Of a stretch of 64,000 bases of DNA, positions 1 to 9,082 are shown piece by piece (position 1 is the stretch's first letter; every line of letters starts with the position of its first letter). Source of the stretch: Crocinitomicaceae bacterium (lineage in GTDB: Bacteria > Bacteroidota > Bacteroidia > Flavobacteriales_G > Salibacteraceae); contig PAME01000001.1 of the NCBI GenBank assembly GCA_002707155.1, positions 93,601-157,600 of the forward strand. Direction: 5' to 3'. A program made the translations under genes and the position numbers. Under the pieces are notes generated by a model that was not told the origin of the DNA, ran no database searches, and saw only the letters and a list, made by a program, of their open reading frames with translations.

Positions 1-594
1 TAAACCCTCAACTGTTTTCAGATAACCGGGGTTTAACTCTAGGAGGTTGAGCAACTCATCGGTCATGTCATCATATCGTTCCATCCGATAATAGATATCT
101 GCGATTTCAGTATTAAAAGGATAGGTGTTTTTCATCACAGACCGCCCTTCCTGGTAGACATCCAAAGATTCTTGATTTCTTTTTATTTCAAGAAATGCTG
201 CTGCAAGTTCGTTTATCACTTGGTAATTTGGTGGAATAGCTTTGATAAGCTTTTTAAATTCTTTCGATTGAGCTTTTTCATTCCCCTCCAAACCATAGGT
301 ATAACCATAATCTACCTTAGCTTTTTGGTTTATTGGGTCAATTCTAACATGTCTTTTCGAGAGTTTTCTGGCCTCACCATAGTTCTCTAACTTTACGAGA
401 CATTTAAAAAGGTAGTTGTAATTTGAGGTGTTGGCTTGCTTTGAATACAGGCGATTGTAATACAATAATGCCTTTTCATATTCATTATTTTGGTAATAAT
501 GAGCCGCTAATTGACTATCGGTAGTTTGGCTAATTCCAGCAAATGAAGCTAGAAAAATTGGAACCAATAGCGTTATTTTAAGTGCCCATTTCAT
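1..594 (-). CDS. TPR-repeat protein with signal peptide (3' end outside window)
   Basis: The reverse strand is open from an ATG at 594 to the window edge, so about 198 N-terminal residues are visible. It begins MKWALKITLLVPIFLASFAG, a clear Sec signal peptide. The mature part has helix-rich tetratricopeptide-like repeats with the usual Y/A/L spacing, for example YYQNNEYEKALLYYNRL near residues 33-49 and LLNLLELNPGYLKTVEGL at the edge. TPR proteins are scaffolds for protein contacts, so this one probably acts in the periplasm or at the outer membrane. It starts 4 nt after the stop of the lipoprotein gene at 599 and is probably co-transcribed with it and serS. Its specific partner is unknown. 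Confidence 0.8.
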   Translation of the reverse strand, partial: MKWALKITLLVPIFLASFAGISQTTDSQLAAHYYQNNEYEKALLYYNRLYSKQANTSNYNYLFKCLVKLENYGEARKLSKRHVRIDPINQKAKVDYGYTYGLEGNEKAQSKEFKKLIKAIPPNYQVINELAAAFLEIKRNQESLDVYQEGRSVMKNTYPFNTEIADIYYRMERYDDMTDELLNLLELNPGYLKTVEGL

Positions 595-598
595 TACA

Positions 599-1144
599 TT
601 ATTTCTCTGCGCTTTCTTTTATAAATACAATTAAAGAGTCTATACCTGCTTTGTGTCGGTAATAAGAACTGCCAATAGATTCGTGCCAAGCCTTTATATT
701 TCCAACGCTTTCTTTGTGTCTAGCTACAGCCTTAGATTCTGCTGGAAAAACCTCAAGAAAGCTTTCTTTGTCAAATAGATTGTTCTCTAAATCCTTCTTC
801 AAGTTATTCAGTTGTCCTTGAGTGTAATTCAACTCTGAATTTTGACTAACATAAGTCTCAGAAAATTTACGCACCGACTTAATTGTTCTGTAATAGTAAT
901 CAACTTTTAAAGCGGTTTGCAAATCCATCGTGTCTGGATACTGGCTTTGGATAAATTGAACATCTTGTTTAACGGTATCAACTAAATTACTGTAATCTTC
1001 TGGGCTCAATTCAGCCAATTTACTTTGCACAACTGTAACCACCGTCAATAAAGAATCGACCTGCTGAATCGGTTTTTCATTTGGGTTTTCCGAACAAGAA
1101 CCTAACACCCCAATAAGGCCAAAAATTGCAACTAATCTGGTCAT
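599..1144 (-). CDS. Putative lipoprotein, unknown function
   Basis: This 181-residue protein has a lipoprotein signal peptide: a short hydrophobic run followed by the lipobox GVLGSC with the lipidated Cys at residue 17. The rest is predicted mostly helical and polar, with no motif I recognise and few cysteines. The ATG is 2 nt downstream of the serS stop, and the next gene starts 4 nt after its own stop, so serS, this gene and the TPR gene look like one transcript. A membrane-anchored periplasmic helical protein paired with the secreted TPR protein is a reasonable inference, but no function can be assigned. Confidence 0.8.
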   Translation of the reverse strand: MTRLVAIFGLIGVLGSCSENPNEKPIQQVDSLLTVVTVVQSKLAELSPEDYSNLVDTVKQDVQFIQSQYPDTMDLQTALKVDYYYRTIKSVRKFSETYVSQNSELNYTQGQLNNLKKDLENNLFDKESFLEVFPAESKAVARHKESVGNIKAWHESIGSSYYRHKAGIDSLIVFIKESAEK

Positions 1145-1146
1145 TT

Positions 1147-2418
1147 CTATTTATTTATTTTTTCAAATCCAACATAAGGAACTAAAGCCTTTGGAATATT
1201 TATTTCGTTTTTAGTTTGGTTGTTCTCTAACACTGCAGCCATGATTCTTGGCAATGCCATTGCACTACCGTTGAGTGTATGTACTAAGTGGTTTTTACCA
1301 TCAGCGTCTTTGTATCTGCATTTCAAACGATTTGCTTGAAAGGTTTCAAAATTCGAAACTGAGCTTACCTCTAGCCACATTTCTTGAGCAGCACTCCACA
1401 CTTCAAAATCGTAGGTAATAGCAGCAGCAAAACCAAGGTCACCACCGCAAAGACGAACAACTCGATAATGCAATTCTAAGGACTCTAGTAACCCTTTTAC
1501 GTGATCGACCATTTGATCTAAAGCCTTGTAAGATTCATGAGGATGTACGACTTGCAGAATCTCAACTTTCTCAAATTGATGCAGCCTATTCAATCCCCTC
1601 ACATCTTTACCGTAGCTTCCCGCCTCTCTTCTAAAACAAGGAGAAAATGCTGTGTTTTTCATCGGTAAATCAGCCTCTTTAATAATAGTATCGCGGTAAA
1701 TATTGGTAACAGGAACCTCAGCAGTTGGAATTAAGTACAAATGATCTCTTTCCGTATGATACATCTGACCATCTTTATCAGGAAGTTGGCCCGTACCATA
1801 ACCAGAAGCTTCATTAATTAGAAGTGGGGGATTTATTTCTTCGTATCCATTTTCCACAGCTCTATCCAAAAAAAACTGCACCAAACCACGCTGCAGTCTT
1901 GCTCCCTGATTTCTATAAACGGGAAAGCCTGCACCTGTAATTTTTACTCCTAGCTCCCAATCAATTAAGTTAAGGTTTTTAGCAATTTCCCAATGCGGTT
2001 CGGCAACTTCCAAATCTGGTTTATTTCCCCAAGTAGCTATTTCAACATTATCCGTGTCATCTTTTCCAACAGGAACCGATTTATTTGGAATGTTCGGTAA
2101 ATGATACATCTGCTCTAACAGTTCCTCATCCAGTCGGTTAAGCTCTTCACTTAACAGCTTATTATCCTCTTTTTGAGTAGCTGTTTTCTCCCTTAAGGAA
2201 CTTGCGTCAGCTTGCTTTCCTGATTTAAAGAGCTCGCCAATTACTTTCGAGCTTTCTTTGATTTCGTGCTGGTTGTTTTCAAATCGCGTTTGAATTTCAC
2301 GCTTTCGTTTATCAAGCGCAATAATTTTTTCCACAATATCGGTAATATCAATGTTTCGAACTTTCATTCGATCAATGATTTCCTCGGAATTGTTTCTTAT
2401 TTCAGACTGAAGTAACAT
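1147..2418 (-). CDS. serS: Seryl-tRNA synthetase
   Basis: Class II aminoacyl-tRNA synthetase that charges tRNA(Ser). The 423-residue length is normal. Residues 1-110 form the long antiparallel coiled-coil arm that grips the tRNA(Ser) variable arm (rich in E, K, R and heptad hydrophobics). The catalytic core follows: motif 2 around FRREAGSYGKDVRGLNRLHQ, with the RGLNRLHQFEK pattern, and motif 3 at NGSAMALPRIMAAVLENNQ near the C-terminus. The ATG at 2418 is preceded by TAAATTCG at 2441-2434, one base off the Bacteroidota -7 consensus, giving a short leader. It heads the run serS, lipoprotein, TPR protein. Confidence 0.97.
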   Translation of the reverse strand: MLLQSEIRNNSEEIIDRMKVRNIDITDIVEKIIALDKRKREIQTRFENNQHEIKESSKVIGELFKSGKQADASSLREKTATQKEDNKLLSEELNRLDEELLEQMYHLPNIPNKSVPVGKDDTDNVEIATWGNKPDLEVAEPHWEIAKNLNLIDWELGVKITGAGFPVYRNQGARLQRGLVQFFLDRAVENGYEEINPPLLINEASGYGTGQLPDKDGQMYHTERDHLYLIPTAEVPVTNIYRDTIIKEADLPMKNTAFSPCFRREAGSYGKDVRGLNRLHQFEKVEILQVVHPHESYKALDQMVDHVKGLLESLELHYRVVRLCGGDLGFAAAITYDFEVWSAAQEMWLEVSSVSNFETFQANRLKCRYKDADGKNHLVHTLNGSAMALPRIMAAVLENNQTKNEINIPKALVPYVGFEKINK

Positions 2419-2490
2419 AACAGTTATTGTAAGCGAATTTACGTTTAGAGTTTATTGCTAAACGGTAGTATTTGTTAATGATATAAAACA

Positions 2491-2538
2491 AAAATCCCGT
2501 TACCATTCCGATAGCTATCGGTTTAGAAACGGGATTTT
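2491..2538 (-). terminator. Intrinsic terminator after rplU-rpmA
   Basis: An 11-bp perfect stem pairs 2491-2501 (AAAATCCCGTT) with 2528-2538. The loop itself holds a 14-bp perfect palindrome, CCGATAGCTATCGG, at 2508-2521, giving a nested hairpin. On the minus strand the hairpin is followed by a T-rich stretch and lies 27 nt past the rpmA stop. Confidence 0.75.
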
Positions 2539-2564
2539 AAATCCTTATTATTTCTTGCTATCGG

Positions 2565-2825
2565 CTATGCTTGTGCTGGCTCAACCGAAACGTAAGAACG
2601 ATTATCTCTTTTCTTCTTAAAAACTACAGTTCCGTCAACAAGAGCAAAAATAGTATGATCTTTACCTAGACCGACATTTTCTGCTGGAATGTACTTAGTA
2701 CCCCTTTGACGAATAATGATGTTACCTGCTTTTGCAGCTTGTCCACCACTTACTTTTACTCCTAGTCGTTTACTTTGCGATTCACGACCGTTTTTAGAAC
2801 TACCTACACCTTTCTTATGTGCCAT
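2565..2825 (-). CDS. rpmA: 50S ribosomal protein L27 (bL27)
   Basis: An 86-residue protein of the normal size for bL27, which lies near the peptidyl transferase centre of the large subunit. It begins [20 protein letters not shown], the typical N-terminus, and continues with the conserved [29 protein letters not shown] core. There is no Firmicutes-style cleavable N-terminal extension. It lies 27 nt downstream of rplU, the standard rplU-rpmA arrangement, and is followed by a strong terminator. Confidence 0.98.
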   Translation of the reverse strand: MAHKKGVGSSKNGRESQSKRLGVKVSGGQAAKAGNIIIRQRGTKYIPAENVGLGKDHTIFALVDGTVVFKKKRDNRSYVSVEPAQA

Positions 2826-2852
2826 GATTTATTCTTTTAGGCTAAACGCCGA

Positions 2853-3329
2853 TTAATCTTCTTTTTTAGTTTCCTTCTTCGGAGCAGCTTTCTTTGCTTC
2901 AGCCTTTGGAGCAGCTTCCTTCTTAGGAGCGGCTTTTTTTGCTGGTGCCTTTTCAGCTGTTGCAGTTACCTTTTCCGCTTTTGGAGCAGCGGCCTTCTTA
3001 GCTGGTGCTTTTTTAGCTCCAGCGCCAATTCCTTCGATTACCAATTCAGTTAAATACTGCCGGTGACCGTTTGATTTTTGGTAACCTTTTCTTCTTTTCT
3101 TTTTGAAGACAATTACTTTGTCTCCTTTCAGGTGTTGTAATACCTTAGCATTAACTGCTACACCTTCTATAACCGGGGCGCCAACTGTTACTTTTCCGTT
3201 ATCATCTGTAAGCATAACTTTATCGAAAGAAACTTTGTCTCCTTCAGCTGCTTCTAGACGATGAACAAAAAGCTTTTGGTCTTTCTGCACTTTAAACTGC
3301 TGCCCTGCTATCTCTACAATTGCGTACAT
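2853..3329 (-). CDS. rplU: 50S ribosomal protein L21 (bL21) with Ala/Lys-rich tail
   Basis: Residues 1 to about 100 are a complete bL21 (start [20 protein letters not shown], then [17 protein letters not shown]), which binds 23S rRNA. The protein is 158 residues, against about 103 in E. coli. Residues from about 103 on are a low-complexity tail of Ala, Lys, Pro and Glu built from repeats of [12 protein letters not shown] type. Such tails occur on ribosomal proteins of other Bacteroidota and are probably disordered. Promoter at 3398-3369; co-transcribed with rpmA. Confidence 0.97.
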   Translation of the reverse strand: MYAIVEIAGQQFKVQKDQKLFVHRLEAAEGDKVSFDKVMLTDDNGKVTVGAPVIEGVAVNAKVLQHLKGDKVIVFKKKRRKGYQKSNGHRQYLTELVIEGIGAGAKKAPAKKAAAPKAEKVTATAEKAPAKKAAPKKEAAPKAEAKKAAPKKETKKED

Positions 3330-3368
3330 CGTTTATTTTATTAATTGTTCTTATTAAAAATCGGACGG

Positions 3369-3398
3369 CAAAAGTAATTATTTTTTAAAAGCGCACAA
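3369..3398 (-). promoter_or_regulatory. Promoter of rplU-rpmA
   Basis: On the minus strand, TTG (3398-3396), a 19-nt spacer and TACTTTTG (3376-3369) match the Bacteroidota TTTG / TAnnTTTG promoter layout. The -7 box ends 39 nt before the rplU ATG. Confidence 0.65.
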
Positions 3399-3422
3399 CC
3401 CCTATTCTAATGTTGAAATCCA

Positions 3423-4322
3423 CTACAGTTTATACCTTACTTTACTTATAACGTAAACGCCTGAGAGTATCAATGTAAAACCACTGGCATGAAATAAATT
3501 CAATTCTTCTCCATCCAATAAACCCCAGCACATAGCAACAATTGGTATCATGTAAGTAACTGAAGATGCAAATACAGCTGATGTGAATTTAATGAGTTGA
3601 TTGAATAATAACAAGGCCCCTGCTGTACCAAATACTCCTAGAATCGATAAATAAGTTAGATTCAATCGATTTTCAGCTTCAAATGCAATATCAAAAAATC
3701 CGTTATATATAAGTCCTACCGTCATGAAGGGCAGCAAAACAAAAAAGGCAAACCCAGTTATTTGCTTAGAAGACAAATCTACAAGCCATGATTTTATAGT
3801 ATTGACACTTATTCCATAGCACAGTGTAGCAGCGATTACCATAAGTGAATAAATAATCGGAACACCTACAATTCCTATTTGAGAAGAACCATAAATTAGA
3901 GTTAGGGCCCCAACCAAACCAATTAGAACGCCGATCACTTGCCTTGAAATCAACTTAGTTCCAAAAAACATAAAACCAATGGCTACAGTAAAAAGCGGAA
4001 CTAAACTATTGAGCATTCCTGTTGCACCACTTGGCAACTCTAGTTGCGCCGTAGCAAAAAGAATTGCTGGTAAAAGGTTTCCAAAAAGAGCTACCATACA
4101 GATGGCCGCAAACTTTTTATTCCATAAAGGAAAAGTCTTTAATTGCTTATATGCAAGAGGCAGCATTACTATTCCAGAAATAAATATTCTGTACTCAGCA
4201 ACTTGCAGAGCCGAAAAAGATTCTAATCCTCGTTTCATTAGTATAAATGAGCTGCCCCAGATAAGTGCTAATAGCAGCAATGAAAGATATTGCCTAAAGG
4301 GGGTGTTTATTTGAAATTCCAA
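3423..4322 (-). CDS. EamA/DMT-family permease
   Basis: A 299-residue, very hydrophobic protein with about ten predicted membrane helices arranged as two EamA repeats, the normal size for drug/metabolite transporters. The first repeat has the typical ALIWGSSFILMKRGLESFS entry. Members export or import small metabolites; the substrate cannot be told from sequence. The start appears to be TTG at 4322, because the first ATG lies inside the first helix. A perfect -7 box, TACTTTTG at 4334-4327, lies only 4 nt upstream of that TTG. It is divergent from the ABC ATPase gene at 4398. Confidence 0.88.
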   Translation of the reverse strand: MEFQINTPFRQYLSLLLLALIWGSSFILMKRGLESFSALQVAEYRIFISGIVMLPLAYKQLKTFPLWNKKFAAICMVALFGNLLPAILFATAQLELPSGATGMLNSLVPLFTVAIGFMFFGTKLISRQVIGVLIGLVGALTLIYGSSQIGIVGVPIIYSLMVIAATLCYGISVNTIKSWLVDLSSKQITGFAFFVLLPFMTVGLIYNGFFDIAFEAENRLNLTYLSILGVFGTAGALLLFNQLIKFTSAVFASSVTYMIPIVAMCWGLLDGEELNLFHASGFTLILSGVYVISKVRYKL

Positions 4323-4326
4323 GCAG

Positions 4327-4334
4327 CAAAAGTA
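4327..4334 (-). promoter_or_regulatory. -7 box before the EamA permease
   Basis: TACTTTTG on the minus strand, 4 nt before the TTG start at 4322. It predicts a leaderless or almost leaderless transcript. No clear -33 TTTG is visible. Confidence 0.55.
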
Positions 4335-4385
4335 TCGGAATTACCGCCCATACTTTCTTTAATAAGGTGAGATACAATTTGAGTT

Positions 4386-4393
4386 TACTTTTG
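4386..4393 (+). promoter_or_regulatory. -7 box before the ABC ATPase
   Basis: TACTTTTG ends 4 nt before the ATG at 4398, the same spacing as the divergent EamA gene. No clear -33 box is visible. Confidence 0.55.
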
Positions 4394-4397
4394 GCAA

Positions 4398-5066
4398 ATG
4401 CTTGAAATAATTAGAACCGAAAATTTAAAGCGTCATTTCACTGTAGGCAAGGAGCTAGTAGAGGCGCTAAAAGGTGTTGATATTTCCATTAAAAAAGGAG
4501 AATATGTTGCTTTAATGGGAACTTCTGGCTCAGGTAAATCGACCCTTATGAATATTCTAGGCTGCTTAGATACGCCAAGTGCAGGAAAATATTTTTTAAA
4601 TAATAAAGATGTCTCCACAATGCTCGAAAACCAATTGGCAGAGGTTCGAAACAAAGAAATCGGTTTTGTTTTTCAGTCTTTTAATCTGCTACCCAGATAT
4701 AGTGCCCTGGATAATGTTGCGCTTCCACTCATTTATAGTGGAACACCAAAAAAAGAAAGAAACGAGTTAGCCGAGAAGGTGCTTTCCCTAGTTGGTTTGA
4801 AAGATAGAATGAAACATCAACCCAATGAATTAAGCGGAGGTCAACGTCAACGTGTTGCCATTGCACGAGCGCTAGTAAACTCTCCATCCATCATTCTGGC
4901 CGATGAGCCGACAGGAAATCTAGACTCAGTAACCTCTCATGAAATTATGGATCTACTTACCGATATCCACGAAAGGGGAAACACCATCGTTATGGTAACT
5001 CACGAAGAGGATATTGCCGAATGTGCCGAGCGAACAATTCGCATGAAGGATGGATTAATTCAATAA
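4398..5066 (+). CDS. ABC transporter ATP-binding protein, LolD/MacB type
   Basis: A 222-residue stand-alone nucleotide-binding subunit. Walker [10 protein letters not shown] lies near residue 41, the Q-loop is in [18 protein letters not shown], the signature is [15 protein letters not shown], and Walker B plus D-loop is [13 protein letters not shown], followed by the switch His in VMVTHEE. The [10 protein letters not shown] pattern and length place it in the LolD/MacB/FtsE branch, which drives lipoprotein release, efflux or envelope processes with a MacB-like permease. No permease gene is adjacent, so the partner must be elsewhere and the role stays open. It is monocistronic as far as the sequence shows. 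Confidence 0.9.
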   Translation: MLEIIRTENLKRHFTVGKELVEALKGVDISIKKGEYVALMGTSGSGKSTLMNILGCLDTPSAGKYFLNNKDVSTMLENQLAEVRNKEIGFVFQSFNLLPRYSALDNVALPLIYSGTPKKERNELAEKVLSLVGLKDRMKHQPNELSGGQRQRVAIARALVNSPSIILADEPTGNLDSVTSHEIMDLLTDIHERGNTIVMVTHEEDIAECAERTIRMKDGLIQ

Positions 5067-5125
5067 GAATACCCAACCTTGCATCACCTGCCTCGTTAAC
5101 CAAACACAAAAAAGTCTCAAATTTC

Positions 5126-5155
5126 TTTGGTTGATAACATAATCAGTTAAATTTG
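5126..5155 (+). promoter_or_regulatory. Promoter of the SprB-repeat T9SS protein gene
   Basis: TTTG (5126-5129), an 18-nt spacer and TAAATTTG (5148-5155) fit the Bacteroidota consensus on both boxes. It leaves a leader of roughly 60 nt before the ATG at 5223. Confidence 0.7.
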
Positions 5156-5222
5156 CAAATCTTTTGGAGTTAATTTATAATTAATTTAAAACGATTTATA
5201 CACTAAATAATCTAGAAAAGTC

Positions 5223-8200
5223 ATGAAAAAAGTTTCCTTATTACTTATGGTTGTTGTATTTGCTTTTGCTGCAAACGCTCAATCAGTTGTTGAGAAATTC
5301 AACAACACATTAAAAGGAGAGAGTGCAACAATTAACACTATCTCACCTCAAAATACAACGCCAATCTCGTATTTGGCAAACAATTCTGGTACACTCGCAG
5401 CTGCTGGTGATACAATTGCTTATTATGATTTCAACTCAAGTAATGGCCTAACGCTTACAGGTACGTCAGTTAGAGGCTGGTCATTGGGTACGGGCAATTC
5501 TTGGTGGTCAAATCGAGGAATAATGTCAACTTCAGGCGCCGACTGGGCAGTTTTAAAGCCTGGAGATCCTAGGGCTGGAACTTTATCTGCTGCGTCATAC
5601 TCTATGACTACAACAGCGATAAACTGTACTGGTAAAAATTCTGTTGTACTTTCATTCGAACAATTTCATGCAAGATTTGAAGATACTTCCTCAGTACAAA
5701 TTAGCACTGATGGAACTAATTTTACCACCGTTTTTGATAACATGGATTTACCAATTACTTCAAACGGAAACTCAAATCCTTCTCCTAATCCACAGAAAAT
5801 CACTATAAATATTTCGCAATTGGCGGCTAACCAAGCAAATGTTTATGTTCGATTTTTATGGGTTTCAAGACAACAAGTTCAGACCGGTATTGGTTACGGC
5901 TGGTGGATTGATGATTTAATGTTATTTGAGGGTGAAAATAACGATATGGCTATGGTTGATGCTTATTGGAAACCTTATACTGATTCAACTTACATTCACT
6001 ATGCAGATTTTTATACGCAAATTCCTAATCGTCAAGCACGTAATTACCCAATTCAATTTGGAGCTAAATACAGTAACTTAGGTGGAGCTACGCAAACAAA
6101 CGCAGGTTTTAAAGCTGTAATGAATGGTCCAGGTGCTTTTAGCCAAACGGTAACTGCTACTAAAAGTTCATTGGCTCCTTTAGCTACTGACTCCGCATCC
6201 ACAAGTACTTCCATAACACTTACAGGAGGTGTTGGAACGTATGATGGTTATTTAGTTGCAACCTCTGATTCAGCATTAAAACTTAATGGTGATGATACAT
6301 TAAACGCAACTGTAGAAGTTACAAACGGTACTTATGCTCGCGACAACAATGATATCGCTGGGGCAGGAGCATTTTACTACAATCCTTCTGGAATCTGGGA
6401 ATGGGAAGTAGGTGCTATTTACGAGTTAAAAACATTAGATAATATTGTAGGAGTTGAGTGGTTAAACACTGAGGCGAATACAATAAGAGCTGGAAAAACT
6501 GGAACGATTACCGTGAACATATACAATGTTGGTGATTATACTAGAAATAGTATTGCGGGAGTAGCTAATGCTCCTATATTTTCTTCAAGTGTCATAAATA
6601 TATCGGCATTAAAAGATAGTGTTGACGAATGGGTTACTACTCCATTGTCACGAGTTGTTGGTGGAACAGATGATACACTAGGACCTGGAAACTATCTTGT
6701 AACATTGAAAGGAAATCAAAACTTTGGTTCAGATACTATCTTCTGGCCAGTCCAAAGAACAGAATTTGTTAGCTCACAATACCTTGTTAGAGTTGCACAA
6801 TCGGGCGGAGCTATGGGTAATTGGAGTTTTGGTGGTAGAAAATATATGGTTAGACTACTTACGAAGCCTACGGTGTGCCCAACTTTAATGGGTGCAGTTG
6901 CAACTGGAACACCTACTACTGCTTGTGGAAACACTGATGGTGAAGTAGAAGTAACTTCTGACCCTAGCAACGGTGTAGGGCCATATACATACGCTTGGGA
7001 TATAAATGGAACAGCTACCGCTGGTAAGAAAGTAACAGGATTAGGAGCTGGTTCTTATGGCGTCACAATCACTGATGCTAACGGATGTACAGTATCCTCT
7101 AGTGCAGGTGTTACTGATTTTGGAGCTCCATCAGTCTCTCAAGATGTAGCGAATAGCGTAACTAGCACAACTTGTTTCGGTAATAAACAAGGGAAAATTG
7201 CAATTTCAGTTGTAAAAGGTGCAAATCCAAATCCTAGCTATTCATACAAATGGGTTGAAACTAGTGCGCCAGGTACTACAGTTTCTACTGACTCTACTCT
7301 TATTAATGTAGAAGCTGGAACTTATAGAGTTGAAGTTAACGACGGTTCTACCCCTCCATGTTTACAGTCTGTAAGCGTAACAATTACTGGCCCTTCTGTA
7401 GGAATTAGAGCAATTGCCGGAAGTGAGATTAATAATGAGTGCGTCGGAGATGTAAAAGGTGAAGTGGAAATGGTTCTTTCTGGCGGTACTGGAACGCTTT
7501 CTATAAGTTGGGCTGGTGGAAGTAACGCATTGAAAAGAACAAGCCTTTCTGCTGGTAGTTATGCTTACACGGTAACAGATGGTAACGGTTGTACAGAAAG
7601 TGGAAGTCACCAAGTGACTGAGCCTTCTACACGTTTTACAATTACAGCACCTTCTTATGGAGCTCCTTCTGGTATAAGCTCTATTACACCAGTTACTTCA
7701 AATAATACTGTAGAATTAGAAGTTAAAACATCAGGAGGAATTACGTCTACTATTGCCTCTTCTAAAGGAGTTGAGTGGAGAAATCCTGCTGGTAACGTTA
7801 TTCTAGGTCAAGAACTACCACTTTTAGTTATTGATCCTACTGAAGAAAACAGAGACGGTTATGGTGCATACATAGCGGTTGCTAGAAATACTGTTGGTTG
7901 TAAATCTGAAGCTGTAGTATTCGATGTTTTGGCAGAAGACTTTTTACAATTCCCTTTCTCAGTTAGTGAGTTTGGAGCTAGTTCTACATTGTCAATATTT
8001 CCAAACCCTTCAAAAGGAATGGTAAATATTAAACTAGACAATAGTGCTTCAGGTGACTACACTATTAGCGTGAAAAACGTTGTTGGACAGGTTGTATATG
8101 CCAATACTTATACTTCTAATGGAAGTTTGGATGAGGTATTAAACCTTGAGAGTGCTGATGCAGGTGTTTATTTTATTAACATAAGCAACGGTTCTTCTGA

Positions 8201-8228
8201 AGTCTCTAAGAAAATCATTATCGATTAA
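5223..8228 (+). CDS. T9SS-secreted multidomain protein with SprB-like repeats
   Basis: A 1001-residue secreted protein. The signal peptide is MKKVSLLLMVVVFAFAANAQ. Residues about 60-240 form a beta-rich jelly-roll (choice-of-anchor/MAM-like, with DTIAYYDFNSSNG and GYGWWIDDLMLFEG). Residues about 555-800 hold three SprB-type repeats, the first with GPYTYAWDINGTATAGKKV and SYGVTITDANGCT. Residues about 922-1001 are a type A T9SS sorting domain (SIFPNPSKGMVNI ... GVYFINISNGSSEVSKKIIID). Such proteins cross the outer membrane by T9SS and are attached to or released from the surface; adhesion is the likely role. There is no catalytic motif. It has its own promoter and a strong terminator, so it is a single-gene unit. 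Confidence 0.88.
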   Translation: MKKVSLLLMVVVFAFAANAQSVVEKFNNTLKGESATINTISPQNTTPISYLANNSGTLAAAGDTIAYYDFNSSNGLTLTGTSVRGWSLGTGNSWWSNRGIMSTSGADWAVLKPGDPRAGTLSAASYSMTTTAINCTGKNSVVLSFEQFHARFEDTSSVQISTDGTNFTTVFDNMDLPITSNGNSNPSPNPQKITINISQLAANQANVYVRFLWVSRQQVQTGIGYGWWIDDLMLFEGENNDMAMVDAYWKPYTDSTYIHYADFYTQIPNRQARNYPIQFGAKYSNLGGATQTNAGFKAVMNGPGAFSQTVTATKSSLAPLATDSASTSTSITLTGGVGTYDGYLVATSDSALKLNGDDTLNATVEVTNGTYARDNNDIAGAGAFYYNPSGIWEWEVGAIYELKTLDNIVGVEWLNTEANTIRAGKTGTITVNIYNVGDYTRNSIAGVANAPIFSSSVINISALKDSVDEWVTTPLSRVVGGTDDTLGPGNYLVTLKGNQNFGSDTIFWPVQRTEFVSSQYLVRVAQSGGAMGNWSFGGRKYMVRLLTKPTVCPTLMGAVATGTPTTACGNTDGEVEVTSDPSNGVGPYTYAWDINGTATAGKKVTGLGAGSYGVTITDANGCTVSSSAGVTDFGAPSVSQDVANSVTSTTCFGNKQGKIAISVVKGANPNPSYSYKWVETSAPGTTVSTDSTLINVEAGTYRVEVNDGSTPPCLQSVSVTITGPSVGIRAIAGSEINNECVGDVKGEVEMVLSGGTGTLSISWAGGSNALKRTSLSAGSYAYTVTDGNGCTESGSHQVTEPSTRFTITAPSYGAPSGISSITPVTSNNTVELEVKTSGGITSTIASSKGVEWRNPAGNVILGQELPLLVIDPTEENRDGYGAYIAVARNTVGCKSEAVVFDVLAEDFLQFPFSVSEFGASSTLSIFPNPSKGMVNIKLDNSASGDYTISVKNVVGQVVYANTYTSNGSLDEVLNLESADAGVYFINISNGSSEVSKKIIID

Positions 8229-8246
8229 TTTAAAGTTCATAGAAAT

Positions 8247-8274
8247 AAAAAGGCGCCTATGGCGCCTTTTTTTT
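8247..8274. terminator. Bidirectional terminator between convergent genes
   Basis: A perfect stem AAAAAGGCGCC (8247-8257) and its complement (8261-8271) enclose a 3-nt loop, with T8 on the plus side and A5 on the other. It can serve both the T9SS gene and the Mla ATPase gene, which converge here. Confidence 0.9.
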
Positions 8275-8326
8275 GCTCTATAATTTCTGAACCTTTTAAC
8301 TACTAAAATCGACCTAATCTTATAGG

Positions 8327-9082
8327 TTAACCTTTCATCTTTTTTAGTTCTTTCATAAAAGATGAAGCATAAACAAAGTCCGTTAACTCGGCTGTTTGAG
8401 CATCCATGATTTCCTTATTTGTACCGTCCCATATTATGTCTCCCTTATAAATAAAGGAAATATGTTCTCCAATTTCTAAAACGGAATTCATATCATGTGT
8501 TATTACGACAGTAGTCATATTAAACTCATGTGTAATTTCCTTAATCAAATTATCAATTAAAATACTAGTCTGGGGATCAAGTCCAGAATTTGGCTCATCG
8601 CAGAATAAATACTTTGGATTAGCAGAAATTGCACGTGCAATTCCTACCCGTTTCTTCATACCTCCACTCAGTTCGCTTGGCATTAACTTGTTCGATCCGT
8701 TCAGATCTACTCTATCCAAACAAAAGTTCACTCTATCCAAACCTTCCTTTTTTGTCAGTTTCGAAAACATTTTGATTGGAAAAAGCACATTCTCTTCAAC
8801 CGTCATGTAATCAAAAAGCGCGCTGCCTTGAAACAAAAATCCAATTTCTTTGCGCACCTCTTTTTTTTCTGATCTTGACATTCGATTAAAGATTCGTCCA
8901 TCATAGGAAATGGTTCCCGTATCTGGAGTATGAAGACCGACAACGCATTTACAAAGCGTCGTTTTTCCACTTCCAGATGCGCCGATTAATAAATTTGCTT
9001 TTCCTGCTTCAAAGCAAACATCGATATTGCGAAGTACATCATTGTCGCCAAACGATTTGTTCAAACCTTTAATCTCAATCAT
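8327..9082 (-). CDS. MlaF-like lipid transport ABC ATPase
   Basis: A 251-residue ATPase with Walker A GASGSGKTT, signature LSGGMKKRVGIARAI and Walker B YLFCDEPNSGLDP. The GGMKKRVGIARA signature and the NSGLDP form are typical of the Mkl/MlaF/Ttg2A subfamily, which powers phospholipid movement between the inner and outer membranes. Its ATG overlaps the mlaE-like stop by 4 nt (9079-9082), so the two are translationally coupled. The MCE-domain substrate-binding protein (MlaD) usually found next to them is not in this cluster and should lie elsewhere. Confidence 0.9.
   Translation of the reverse strand: MIEIKGLNKSFGDNDVLRNIDVCFEAGKANLLIGASGSGKTTLCKCVVGLHTPDTGTISYDGRIFNRMSRSEKKEVRKEIGFLFQGSALFDYMTVEENVLFPIKMFSKLTKKEGLDRVNFCLDRVDLNGSNKLMPSELSGGMKKRVGIARAISANPKYLFCDEPNSGLDPQTSILIDNLIKEITHEFNMTTVVITHDMNSVLEIGEHISFIYKGDIIWDGTNKEIMDAQTAELTDFVYASSFMKELKKMKG

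Noticed and set aside
172..390. Plus-strand open frame of 72 codons
   Set aside because: Antisense to the signal-peptide TPR gene (1-594); Phe/Tyr-rich product with no motif and no promoter box.
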